DNA from: Pedobacter rhizosphaerae
GTDB taxonomy: Bacteria > Bacteroidota > Bacteroidia > Sphingobacteriales > Sphingobacteriaceae
NCBI RefSeq assembly: GCF_900111155.1
Contig: NZ_FOGG01000010.1
Span: 110,821 to 174,820, forward strand
Length of the DNA stretch: 64,000 nt
Direction of reading: 5' to 3'
Numbering within the stretch: position 1 is the stretch's first letter; each line of letters starts with the position of its first letter. This document shows, one piece after another, positions 6,999 to 14,948 of the stretch. The notes below the pieces were generated by a model. That model saw nothing but the letters and a program-made list of their open reading frames with translations. It searched no databases and had not been told where the DNA came from. A program made the position numbers and the translations under genes.

Positions 6999-8372
6999 AT
7001 GAAACTAAAACCTGTAATGCTTCCGCTCTTATTAATTGGTTTGGGCTACTCAGCAAATGCACAACACGAAACACATCCGACTGTAAAAACCGACAGTCTT
7101 AAAAAAACTAGTGATACTGCCAAGACAGCCATGGATCACAGCATGCACGGCAGGAGTAAAATGCAAAGCGATGTACCTATGAGCCATGCCTATTCCTTAA
7201 ACCTCCCTATGCAACGTAATGGCTCAGGCACGTCCTGGCTACCGGATGCTTCCCCCATGTACGGACTAATGTTTCATGCTAAAAAATGGATGTATATGCT
7301 CCATGGAAACATTGCTCTACGCTATACCAAACAGGATATTGGAGATAAAGGAAGCAGAGGTGGTGACCAATTTGACGCACCTAACTGGTTTATGTTTATG
7401 GGCCAACGAAAAGTTGGCCAAAAAGGGCTTTTTCATTTCAGCTCGATGCTTTCTTTAGATCGGCTTACAGAGGGTGGAGCGGGTTATCCCCTATTGTTTC
7501 AAACAGGCGAGAGCTGGAAGGGTCAACCGCTGGTAGACAGGCAACATCCTCACGACTTGTTCTCGGAACTCTCTGTGGGCTATACCTACTCCTTCTCCAA
7601 AAAATCTGATTTGTCTCTATATCTGGGATACCCCGGAGAGCCTGCATTGGGATCCGCAGCTTTTATGCATCGCCCTTCCTCGTTGTCTAATCCGGATGCG
7701 CCAATTTCACACCACTGGAACGATGGCACACACATTACCTTTGGCGTAGCCACAGTTGGTTACCGTTACGATAAATTTAAAATAGAAGCTTCCTCTTTTA
7801 CCGGAAGAGAACCCGATGAAAACCGCTTTGACTTCGACAAGCCTCGCTTTGATTCTTACAGCGCCAGACTTTCCTTTAATCCAAATAAAAACTGGGCACT
7901 CCAGGTTTCGCAGGGCTGGATTAAAAGTCCCGAATCCATGCACGCCGGAGAAAATGTAAACAGAACTATAGCTTCGGTGATTTACGCCCTCCCACTGGGT
8001 GAAGAAAAAAGTATTAATGCCACCGCACTTTGGGGCCTCAACAAAACAAAAGGGCATGAAGGCGAAAATGCAATATTGATAGAAGGAGCTTATAGAAACC
8101 AAAAATGGTCATTATACTCCCGATACGAGTGGGTGCAAAAGTCTGTTGAAGAACTTAATTTAGCTGAACCTGCTTACAATGAGCATTTGTTTGGCGTAAA
8201 TGCATTTACCCTGGGCGTAAACTATGATCTTTTTCAACTCAAGAAATTCAGAACTGCTGTTGGCGGACAGGTTTCATTCTATAATACCAACGCAGCGTTA
8301 AATAATTTGTATGGAAAGAATCCCATGGCCGGCCAGGTTTTCTTTAGAATATATCCCGGATTGATGTTTTAG
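6999..8372 (+). CDS. Putative outer-membrane beta-barrel protein with His/Met-rich N-terminus
   Basis: From the ATG at 6999 the protein is about 457 residues and begins with a clear signal peptide ending SANAQ. An earlier TTG at 6972 overlaps the promoter and is rejected. The mature N-terminus is unusually rich in His and Met (HETHP, MDHSMHG, SKMQSDVPM). The remainder alternates aromatic and polar residues as in a beta-barrel and ends in GLMF, a terminal Phe typical of barrels. His/Met-rich segments suggest copper or silver contact, and the divergent neighbour is a BlaI/CopY-family repressor, but metal handling is inference. No named Pfam family is recognised with confidence. Confidence 0.7.
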   Translation: MKLKPVMLPLLLIGLGYSANAQHETHPTVKTDSLKKTSDTAKTAMDHSMHGRSKMQSDVPMSHAYSLNLPMQRNGSGTSWLPDASPMYGLMFHAKKWMYMLHGNIALRYTKQDIGDKGSRGGDQFDAPNWFMFMGQRKVGQKGLFHFSSMLSLDRLTEGGAGYPLLFQTGESWKGQPLVDRQHPHDLFSELSVGYTYSFSKKSDLSLYLGYPGEPALGSAAFMHRPSSLSNPDAPISHHWNDGTHITFGVATVGYRYDKFKIEASSFTGREPDENRFDFDKPRFDSYSARLSFNPNKNWALQVSQGWIKSPESMHAGENVNRTIASVIYALPLGEEKSINATALWGLNKTKGHEGENAILIEGAYRNQKWSLYSRYEWVQKSVEELNLAEPAYNEHLFGVNAFTLGVNYDLFQLKKFRTAVGGQVSFYNTNAALNNLYGKNPMAGQVFFRIYPGLMF

Positions 8373-8458
8373 GGAGGAGAAGAACTTGCTATTAGAAGCT
8401 GAAGGCACAAAGCTGAAAGCCTTAAAGGAGCAGAATGCTTTTGCCTTTGAGCTTCAAT

Positions 8459-8911
8459 CTATAGCTTATCTTTTATTTCCAGTAAAAAAGGAATTTGTCT
8501 CTCGTTAATTTTCTTTTCAGCATCTTCATAACTGAACCAGGCTGCCCGATCAATCTCTGGAAATGCCTTCATTTTGCCTGAACGTGGAGGCCATTCCATT
8601 TCAAAAAGATTGCTCTTCATGTTTTCAAGATCAACATCAGCTTGCAAAGCCCAACAAAACACCTTTTTCCCCCCTTTTTGAGTAATAGCGCCAAGTTCAA
8701 TAAATGAACCAGAGGGCTTAAAACCTGTTTCTTCTTCAAATTCTCGTATTGCCGCATTTAAAGGCGCTTCATTCTCCTCCAGTTCTCCTTTAGGGATGGT
8801 CCAGAAACCTGCATCTTTTTTGGCAAAGTAAGGCCCTCCAGGGTGAACGAGAAAAAACTCCAGTTGCTGATTAATTTTCCTGTAAAGTAGTAAACCAGCA
8901 CTTTGTTTCAT
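8459..8911 (-). CDS. Nudix hydrolase
   Basis: A 150-residue protein with a complete Nudix box starting GELEENEAP and ending REFEEETGF, near residues 42-64. The early GLLLYR strand and the later IDRAAWFSYEDA match small NTP pyrophosphohydrolases of the MutT/diadenosine-polyphosphate type. The enzyme is cytoplasmic. It lies 32 nt downstream of the TroA-like gene on the same strand, probably in one transcript. The exact nucleotide substrate cannot be predicted. Confidence 0.9.
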   Translation of the reverse strand: MKQSAGLLLYRKINQQLEFFLVHPGGPYFAKKDAGFWTIPKGELEENEAPLNAAIREFEEETGFKPSGSFIELGAITQKGGKKVFCWALQADVDLENMKSNLFEMEWPPRSGKMKAFPEIDRAAWFSYEDAEKKINERQIPFLLEIKDKL

Positions 8912-8943
8912 AAACCTTGTTTTATTTGTTGTGTTTGAAAGTT

Positions 8944-9397
8944 TTAAACCCCAAATCTAATCCACTTATCTCCCTCATGCCCAAAAATAAATGAGCCGGG
9001 ATGAAGCATTTCAGCAATATCTTCAATTAAGGCTACGGCATTTTCTGCATTGCGCTCACGCTCAACATCATCATTTAATAAAATAATCCTATTATTCTGT
9101 ACAGCCTGCCAATCTGCACTCAGAGCCGCTGGTACTTCACGCATCAGGTCGGTAAGTGTTTTTCCCGGTTGATAGTATATAATAAATACAGCACTTAAAG
9201 GATCTGCCTCGATCATCCCACCTGCAAGTGTTATTTCTTCAGATAATAGATAGCCCACGCTATTGTCTACACCGAGGCAAGCCACCGGAACTTTATCCAT
9301 AAACTTAATCTTATGTTCTACCAGATCTAAACGTTCCTGTAATTCTTCTTGTTTAGTGGCATCAAGGCCGATAAATAAATCGTTTAAAAAAGACATC
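8944..9397 (-). CDS. One-lobe TroA-like (ABC binding-protein fold) protein without signal peptide
   Basis: The usable start is the ATG at 9397 (MSFLNDLFIG) or the one 6 nt earlier. A longer frame from 9591 runs through the divergent gene and is rejected. The roughly 150 residues resemble the C-terminal lobe of BtuF/FhuD-type binding proteins, with a strand VPVACL, then a LAGG turn near residue 65 and a RIILLND strand near 115. A signal peptide and the N-terminal lobe are absent, so it is a cytosolic one-lobe protein rather than a normal transport component. A -7 box at 9421-9428 fits a short leader. It is followed by the Nudix gene. Function unknown. Confidence 0.65.
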
Positions 9398-9420
9398 TGC
9401 ATTAAATTTATTATTTTGTG

Positions 9421-9428
9421 CAAAAATA
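9421..9428 (-). promoter_or_regulatory. -7 box of the TroA-like gene
   Basis: On the minus strand this reads TATTTTTG, matching TAnnTTTG, 18-24 nt before the possible starts. It lies inside the 45-bp gap shared with the divergent binding-protein gene. Confidence 0.55.
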
Positions 9429-9442
9429 ACATTCCTTCATTC

Positions 9443-11077
9443 ATGCGAGGCTCATTTAAGTATATATTTTGGTTTTTATGCTGTATAACTTGTTTTTCCT
9501 GCAAGGAAAATGCAACTGATAAGACCAAAAAGGTATTTAACATCAACCTCGACCAGGGATTAACTTCTATGGATCCGGCCTTCGCACGCAATCAGAATGC
9601 CATCTGGATGACCAATCAGATTTTTAACGGACTCGTTCAGGTAGACCAAAACCTTCAGGCGGTACCTTGTATTGCCAAAAGCTGGGAAATATCTAAAGAT
9701 GCCCTTCAATATACCTTTCATCTCCGTAAGGATGTCTATTTTCATGACGACCCTATTTTTAAAAATGGTAAGGGCAGAAGAGTACTGGCGAGTGATTTTG
9801 CCTACAGTTTTTATCGCCTGATTGATCCAAAAGTAGCCTCTTCCGGTGGATGGATTTTTAGCGACAAAGTTCAGGGGCAATCTAGTTTTATTGCATTAAA
9901 CGACTCTACTTTCAGGATTCAGTTGCTGCGTCCGTTTCCGCCATTTATGAGCCTGCTCACCACTCAATATTGTTCGGTAGTTCCGAAAGAAGTAGTGGAG
10001 CATTATGGAAAAGATTTCAGAAGTCATCCAATTGGGACGGGCCCCTTTAAGTTTAAGTACTGGAAGGAAGGTGAAATTTTGGTGCTGTTAAAGAACGAGC
10101 ATTATTTCGAAAAAGATGGGAAAGGAGCACCATTACCTTACCTAGATGCAGTAAAGGCTACTTTCATTACCGACAAGCAAAGCGGTTTTATGAGTTTCCT
10201 TAAAAAGGATCTTGATTTCTATTACAATGTAGATGGCAGTTACCGCGATGATATCCTGACCAAAAGTGGTAAAATGACTGCTAAGTACAAAGGTAAATTT
10301 CAGTTAATTAAAAGTCCTTATCTCTGTACAGAATACGTTGGTATTCTTATCGATACGAATCTGGCTATAGTTAAAAATTCACCTTTAAAGTTAAAAAAGA
10401 TCAGACAGGCCATTAACTACGCCATTGATAAGGAAAAGCTCATCAAATATCTTCGCAATGGAATTGGGATACCGGCAAACTCTGGTTATGTTCCAAAGGG
10501 GATGCCCGGTTTCGACAGTACTTTGGTAAAAGGCTACCATTATAATCCGAAACTGGCCGCCAAATTGTTAGCAGAATCTGGTTATCCAGATGGACAGGGT
10601 CTTCCGGAAATTACCCTTAACACGACCACTACATATAAAGATTTGATTGAATTTATTCAAGGGGAATTATCAGGGGTTGGCATAAAGGTTAAAGTTGATG
10701 TTAGCCCAAGTTCCAGTCTGCGCGATCTGATTTCGAAAAATCATGTCAATTTTTTCCGTGCTTCCTGGTTGGCAGATTATGCCGATGGAGAAAATTTCCT
10801 GTCCATGTTTTACGCTAAAAACAAGGTTCCATTCGGGCCAAACTATACTGCTTTCTACAATAAAGATTTTGATCGGCTTTTTGAACAAAGTTATTACGAA
10901 ACCGATAACGAAAAACGTTTCGCGCTGTATCGCAAAATGGATCAGATGATAATGGATCAGGCATCGGTTGTACCTTTATTCTACGATCAGTCGGTGGTGA
11001 TGCTGCAAAACAACATCTCTGGCTACAACACCAATCCACTGAGCCTGATGATTTTGAAAAAGGTAGATAAACACTAA
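9443..11077 (+). CDS. Peptide/solute ABC transporter substrate-binding lipoprotein
   Basis: The ATG at 9443 gives a 544-residue protein beginning MRGSFKYIFWFLCCITCFSC, with a lipobox (FSC) that marks a lipoprotein. A longer frame from 9263 overlaps the divergent gene and is rejected. The rest is a full-length SBP type 2 (family 5) protein: the conserved start INLDQGLTSMDPAFARNQ, the TGPFKFKYW motif near residue 200 and the RQAINYAIDK motif near 320. It is expected to bind oligopeptides or similar solutes. No permease or ATPase genes are adjacent, so its transport partners are encoded elsewhere or it acts alone. Confidence 0.88.
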   Translation: MRGSFKYIFWFLCCITCFSCKENATDKTKKVFNINLDQGLTSMDPAFARNQNAIWMTNQIFNGLVQVDQNLQAVPCIAKSWEISKDALQYTFHLRKDVYFHDDPIFKNGKGRRVLASDFAYSFYRLIDPKVASSGGWIFSDKVQGQSSFIALNDSTFRIQLLRPFPPFMSLLTTQYCSVVPKEVVEHYGKDFRSHPIGTGPFKFKYWKEGEILVLLKNEHYFEKDGKGAPLPYLDAVKATFITDKQSGFMSFLKKDLDFYYNVDGSYRDDILTKSGKMTAKYKGKFQLIKSPYLCTEYVGILIDTNLAIVKNSPLKLKKIRQAINYAIDKEKLIKYLRNGIGIPANSGYVPKGMPGFDSTLVKGYHYNPKLAAKLLAESGYPDGQGLPEITLNTTTTYKDLIEFIQGELSGVGIKVKVDVSPSSSLRDLISKNHVNFFRASWLADYADGENFLSMFYAKNKVPFGPNYTAFYNKDFDRLFEQSYYETDNEKRFALYRKMDQMIMDQASVVPLFYDQSVVMLQNNISGYNTNPLSLMILKKVDKH

Positions 11078-11081
11078 GTAC

Positions 11082-11108
11082 AGTATTTTTTTTGTACTAA
11101 TCGGATTT
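11082..11108 (+). repeat. Regulatory repeat, copy 1 (AGTATTTTTT...ACTAA...GGATTT)
   Basis: AGTATTTTTTTTGTACTAAT continues to GGATTT, and the pattern recurs 140 nt downstream with 2 nt less spacing. AGTAC...GTACT also makes a short dyad, so a terminator role for the gene ending at 11077 is an alternative. Confidence 0.45.
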
Positions 11109-11221
11109 GGCATTTCTACATCAGGTATGCTTCAGAATTTCTATCAAAAACCTACCGCAAACACCCAAAAACCTATAAATCAATAGCTTCACAGAGCAAT
11201 ACCTCAAAAAGACATCGCTGT

Positions 11222-11263
11222 AGTATTTTTTCTACTAAAAGGATTTTCTAGTTTTTATATTTG
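11222..11263 (+). promoter_or_regulatory. Likely susC promoter with regulatory repeat, copy 2
   Basis: The repeat AGTATTTTTTCTACTAAAAG plus GATTT (11222-11246) is followed 10 nt later by TATATTTG (11256-11263), which matches TAnnTTTG. The repeat would cover about -45 to -20, the position of an activator site. Transcription is expected to begin near 11270. Confidence 0.55.
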
Positions 11264-11431
11264 AATATTATATTTATACTTGATTGTTGAAATCAAAAAT
11301 GGCTTAGAAAAAAGCTTTCAATTTTTTTAGGTAAGATGCTACAGTAACTGGCTAATAAATACCATAAATTGATGCCTGCTATTTTGAAATTTTAACAAAT
11401 TATCAGACAAGACTTTAACCAAATGTGAACT

Positions 11432-11462
11432 ACAAAATCTTCTTCTATAAAGATTTTGTTTA
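11432..11462 (+). other. Hairpin in susC leader, terminator-like
   Basis: ACAAAATCTT and AAGATTTTGT form a 10-bp perfect stem with an 8-nt loop followed by TTTATT. It is AT-rich but could end a short transcript of about 190 nt or act as an attenuator. Confidence 0.5.
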
Positions 11463-11533
11463 TTAATGAATTATGAGAGAAAGATTATCGCCTATGCATA
11501 ACCGTTTTTACCGCTAAGTACAGCTGTAATCAC

Positions 11534-11555
11534 TACCACAAAATTACTTGTGGTA
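11534..11555. other. Hairpin/palindrome in susC leader
   Basis: TACCACAA and TTGTGGTA form an 8-bp perfect inverted repeat with a 6-nt spacer. It could be an RNA hairpin or a protein-binding site. Confidence 0.45.
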
Positions 11556-11605
11556 TCCAACAACAATAATTACTAATTACACTAACCAAATTTCACGACA
11601 TACAG

Positions 11606-11629
11606 ACAATACGTTCATGAATGTATTGT
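11606..11629. other. 24-nt near-perfect palindrome in susC leader
   Basis: ACAATACGTTC and GAATGTATTGT pair across a 2-nt centre with one G-T pair. The tiny loop favours a DNA operator over a stable RNA hairpin. Confidence 0.45.
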
Positions 11630-11775
11630 ATTAAGATTTTAGGAATACCTAATTAAATCAATTAAAGCTCCCCCGACCCATCCCAACAAACCAGCCGATC
11701 CATTTAGCTTCAAATTGATTTTATTGCTACACAGATTTTTCAATCGCCATTAATCATTCAGATCCATAAGCAATA

Positions 11776-14700
11776 ATGAGTAACAATAACCGACCAAATA
11801 TGAAACAAAAAATTCTACTAACTTTAAATGGCTTACTGCTATTGACCTTGCTTTTCTGCGCCCCCTCCTATGCGCAGATAAAGAAAATAACCGGTAAAAT
11901 CACTGATAAGGCAGATAATGGAGCATTGCCAGGCGTAAACGTAAGTATTAAGGGTAAACCCAGTAATGTAAGCACAAACGCAGATGGTTTTTATACCATA
12001 CAGGCAGATCCTGCTACCGACATACTTGTATTTTCTTATGTGGGCTATGTTAGACAATCGATTGCACTAAATGGAAAATCTACACTAAACGTTTCTTTAA
12101 TTTCTGATAACGCCGTTTTGGACGATGTCATTGTTGTGGGTTACGGGGTGAAGAAAAAATCGGATGTTTTAGGTTCTGTAGCAACCATTACCGGTGAGGA
12201 ATTGCAGGACATTCCCTCCCCTAACATTGCTGGGGCATTAAGAAACCGTATTGCTGGTGTAGGTGTAAGTGCGGTATCAGGAAAACCAGGATCATCTATT
12301 AATCTTAACATCAGGAATGCCAGCACTAGTAACCAGGGAAACACCATTGGAGCAACCTCTGAGCCACTATACATCATTGACGGGATTTCGATGCCGAATA
12401 GCGATGCATTCGATAATCTAGACCCCTCTATGATTGAAAACATCACTATCCTCAAAGATGCCTCAGCAGCAATATATGGAGCATCAGGCGCTAAAGGGGT
12501 AGTTTTGATTACCACCAAACGTGGAAAAGTAGGCAAGCCCAGCTTAAGTTATAATGGCTATATGGGGGTTTCCGATGCGGCGAAAGTGCCTGAAATGCTG
12601 AGTCCTTACGAGCATGCGTTATTATTAAATGAAGGATTCAGAATCGGCAACGAACCAGCATCTGTATTTTTCTCGGACGCTGACTTAAATTATATACAAA
12701 ATCTTAATTATAAATCTTGGTATAATGAACTTTGGCAAGCTTCACTTACTCAAAGACATAACCTGAGCATTTCGGGTGGAAGTGATAAAATTACATTCTT
12801 TGCAGGTGGAAGCTATCAGAATGAAAATGGAAACTACGAGGGACTGAAAGTAGACAAGTATACCTTTAGAAGTGGCATGAATGCCACCATCTTGCCAGGT
12901 TTAAAGGCAGACATTGCTTTTAACGTAGATCAAAATGTAAACATGGCGAAAAACAATGGTACAGAAAACGATGCAGACTTTTTCAGATCAATTATTACAG
13001 TACCAGGTTGGGTACCTATTACCATTGACGATAAGCCCGTTAATTTTGGTTCTGTAACCAACCCTTTAAACTTATTAAACTCTGGATATTACGATAACAG
13101 AAAAGGCTTTGGCTATCGCATCAATGCAAGTTTAAGTTATCAGCCTTCATTTATTAAAGGTCTTACTGCAAAGCTCCAGTTTTCCCAAGGGGGAAATTCT
13201 TCCAGAACAAGGCTTTATAAAGCCCCTTATGATGTATATAACTTTGCTAAGTTTGGTAATAACAGAGCACTTTACAGCAATCAGCCTGATCCTGTTAATC
13301 CCGTTCAATCGGTGGTTACAATGGCCAATGCTGAAACCAGGGCCGGACAGTCTACTGGAAACAGCTACCAAGGCTTCTTTACCTTACAGTATGCAAAAAC
13401 CTTCGGCAAGCATGCTTTCGATCTGATCGCCGGTGGAGAACAGACGGTATCTTATGCAGAAACTCAGCAAAACATCTGGATCGGTCAATTAGTTCCGCAG
13501 GTAGATGAGCCTTGGGCATTTGATGTTAACAAGACTCAACAACCTACCCGTTCGGTTAACGAATCTACTAAACGCTCATTCTTTGGACGTTTCTCGTATG
13601 ATTTTGATAAGAAATATCTCTTGGAAGGGGTTGCACGTATAGATGCATCATCCAACTTTGCCGCAGGCAACCGCTGGGGACTTTCTCCTAGTATTGGTTT
13701 AGGTTGGATTGTCAGCAATGAGAATTTTTTCAAGGATAATATTAAATTCATCAACTTCCTGAAGTTTAAAGTTAACTATGGCATTACGGGTGATGACCGT
13801 GTAACATCCAGATTATGGCAGGAACGCTATGCAGTTAGTACTTCTGATGGTTACCTGTTTGGCTCAAACAATGGCATCGGCTTAAATCCATCTGTTTTGC
13901 CCAATGCGAATATAACCTGGGAAAAGAAACAAACATTCAATGCCGGTATTGAGGCCACAATGCTCGATAATAAGCTGAATGTTGGCATAGAGGTATTTAG
14001 AAACTATACTTACGATGGTTTCGATGGTGGTGTAGACAAACTTTATCCTATGTATGCCGGATTCAAATCGGCAACCGTAAATTATCGTGAAGTTTACAAC
14101 TGGGGAACAGAGTTTACATTGGGATACCGAGCTAATATAGCCAAGGATCTCTCACTCAGTACCAGCATGAATTTTAGTTTTGGTAATTCTGTAGTATACC
14201 GTGAGTTCTACAACCCACAAGAATTGATATTCAACGTAGGCGAAGACATCATCACTACAGGTCTGGATCCAAGAATTTATAGTTCTAGTAATTCAGGATT
14301 AGTGGCTATTGGAATGTTACGCACCCAGGCAGAGGTTGATGCTTTTCTAAAGGCCAATCCAAACTATAACTTTAAGGGTAATATCCCAGAAGTGGGTTGG
14401 TTGATTTATGAGGACACTAACAAAGATGGCATCATCAATGAATCAGACATGGCTCCATTATATAAACACCCCAATCCTTTCTTAAGTACAGGTATTAATA
14501 TCAATTTAGGTTATAAAGGATTGAGTTTAAGCACCAATATCGCAGCCAGATTCGGAGGAAAAGTTTTCTATGACAGTCGTGCGGTAACATCTGCCTCGCT
14601 TACTACTAACGTGCTAACGATCTGGAAAGATCGATGGACACCAGAAAATCCTTCACAGGGATTAATGCCAAGATTTGATGATCCTTCAGTGGGCGTAAAT

Positions 14701-14937
14701 TCAACTTTTTGGGCAGTTAACGGAACGATGATCCGAATTAATAACATGACGCTGAGCTATAAAGTACCTGAAAAATTTGCCCAGAAAATTGGTATGGGTA
14801 GTTTAAGGATACTGGCAACGGGTAATAACCTCTGGACAATCGTTAATCCCTTAAAATATAAAGACCCTTATACTTCAAGCGCATACGATTATCCCACTAT
14901 CAGAACCATTTCTTTAGGATTGAGTGCTAATCTATAA
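11776..14937 (+). CDS. SusC-like TonB-dependent outer-membrane transporter (pair 1)
   Basis: The 1053-residue protein has a signal peptide ending PSYAQ, then a carboxypeptidase-D regulatory-like domain (about 40-115; ITGKITDKADNGALPGVNVS). A plug domain with the SusC signature VIVVGYGVKKKSDVLG (about 118-240) follows, then a long beta-barrel. It imports an oligomer captured by the SusD partner encoded 11 nt downstream. Two ATGs are possible, at 11776 and at 11800. The second leaves a shorter, cleaner signal peptide, so the true start is uncertain. The long upstream leader suggests extra control. Substrate unknown: no glycoside hydrolase lies nearby. Confidence 0.92.
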   Translation: MSNNNRPNMKQKILLTLNGLLLLTLLFCAPSYAQIKKITGKITDKADNGALPGVNVSIKGKPSNVSTNADGFYTIQADPATDILVFSYVGYVRQSIALNGKSTLNVSLISDNAVLDDVIVVGYGVKKKSDVLGSVATITGEELQDIPSPNIAGALRNRIAGVGVSAVSGKPGSSINLNIRNASTSNQGNTIGATSEPLYIIDGISMPNSDAFDNLDPSMIENITILKDASAAIYGASGAKGVVLITTKRGKVGKPSLSYNGYMGVSDAAKVPEMLSPYEHALLLNEGFRIGNEPASVFFSDADLNYIQNLNYKSWYNELWQASLTQRHNLSISGGSDKITFFAGGSYQNENGNYEGLKVDKYTFRSGMNATILPGLKADIAFNVDQNVNMAKNNGTENDADFFRSIITVPGWVPITIDDKPVNFGSVTNPLNLLNSGYYDNRKGFGYRINASLSYQPSFIKGLTAKLQFSQGGNSSRTRLYKAPYDVYNFAKFGNNRALYSNQPDPVNPVQSVVTMANAETRAGQSTGNSYQGFFTLQYAKTFGKHAFDLIAGGEQTVSYAETQQNIWIGQLVPQVDEPWAFDVNKTQQPTRSVNESTKRSFFGRFSYDFDKKYLLEGVARIDASSNFAAGNRWGLSPSIGLGWIVSNENFFKDNIKFINFLKFKVNYGITGDDRVTSRLWQERYAVSTSDGYLFGSNNGIGLNPSVLPNANITWEKKQTFNAGIEATMLDNKLNVGIEVFRNYTYDGFDGGVDKLYPMYAGFKSATVNYREVYNWGTEFTLGYRANIAKDLSLSTSMNFSFGNSVVYREFYNPQELIFNVGEDIITTGLDPRIYSSSNSGLVAIGMLRTQAEVDAFLKANPNYNFKGNIPEVGWLIYEDTNKDGIINESDMAPLYKHPNPFLSTGININLGYKGLSLSTNIAARFGGKVFYDSRAVTSASLTTNVLTIWKDRWTPENPSQGLMPRFDDPSVGVNSTFWAVNGTMIRINNMTLSYKVPEKFAQKIGMGSLRILATGNNLWTIVNPLKYKDPYTSSAYDYPTIRTISLGLSANL

Positions 14938-14948
14938 TTATTGAAATC

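Larger units (their letters stand above)
11078..11775. other. 698-nt intergenic region: promoter and structured leader of the susC operon
   Basis: No coding frame is supported. It holds two related regulatory repeats (11082-11108 and 11222-11246), a -7 box (11256-11263) and three hairpins (11432, 11534 and 11606). If the -7 box is used, the susC message has a leader of about 500 nt. Confidence 0.6.

Noticed and set aside
9403..9591. N-terminal extension of the TroA-like gene to 9591
   Set aside because: It runs through the divergent lipoprotein gene start and the promoter.
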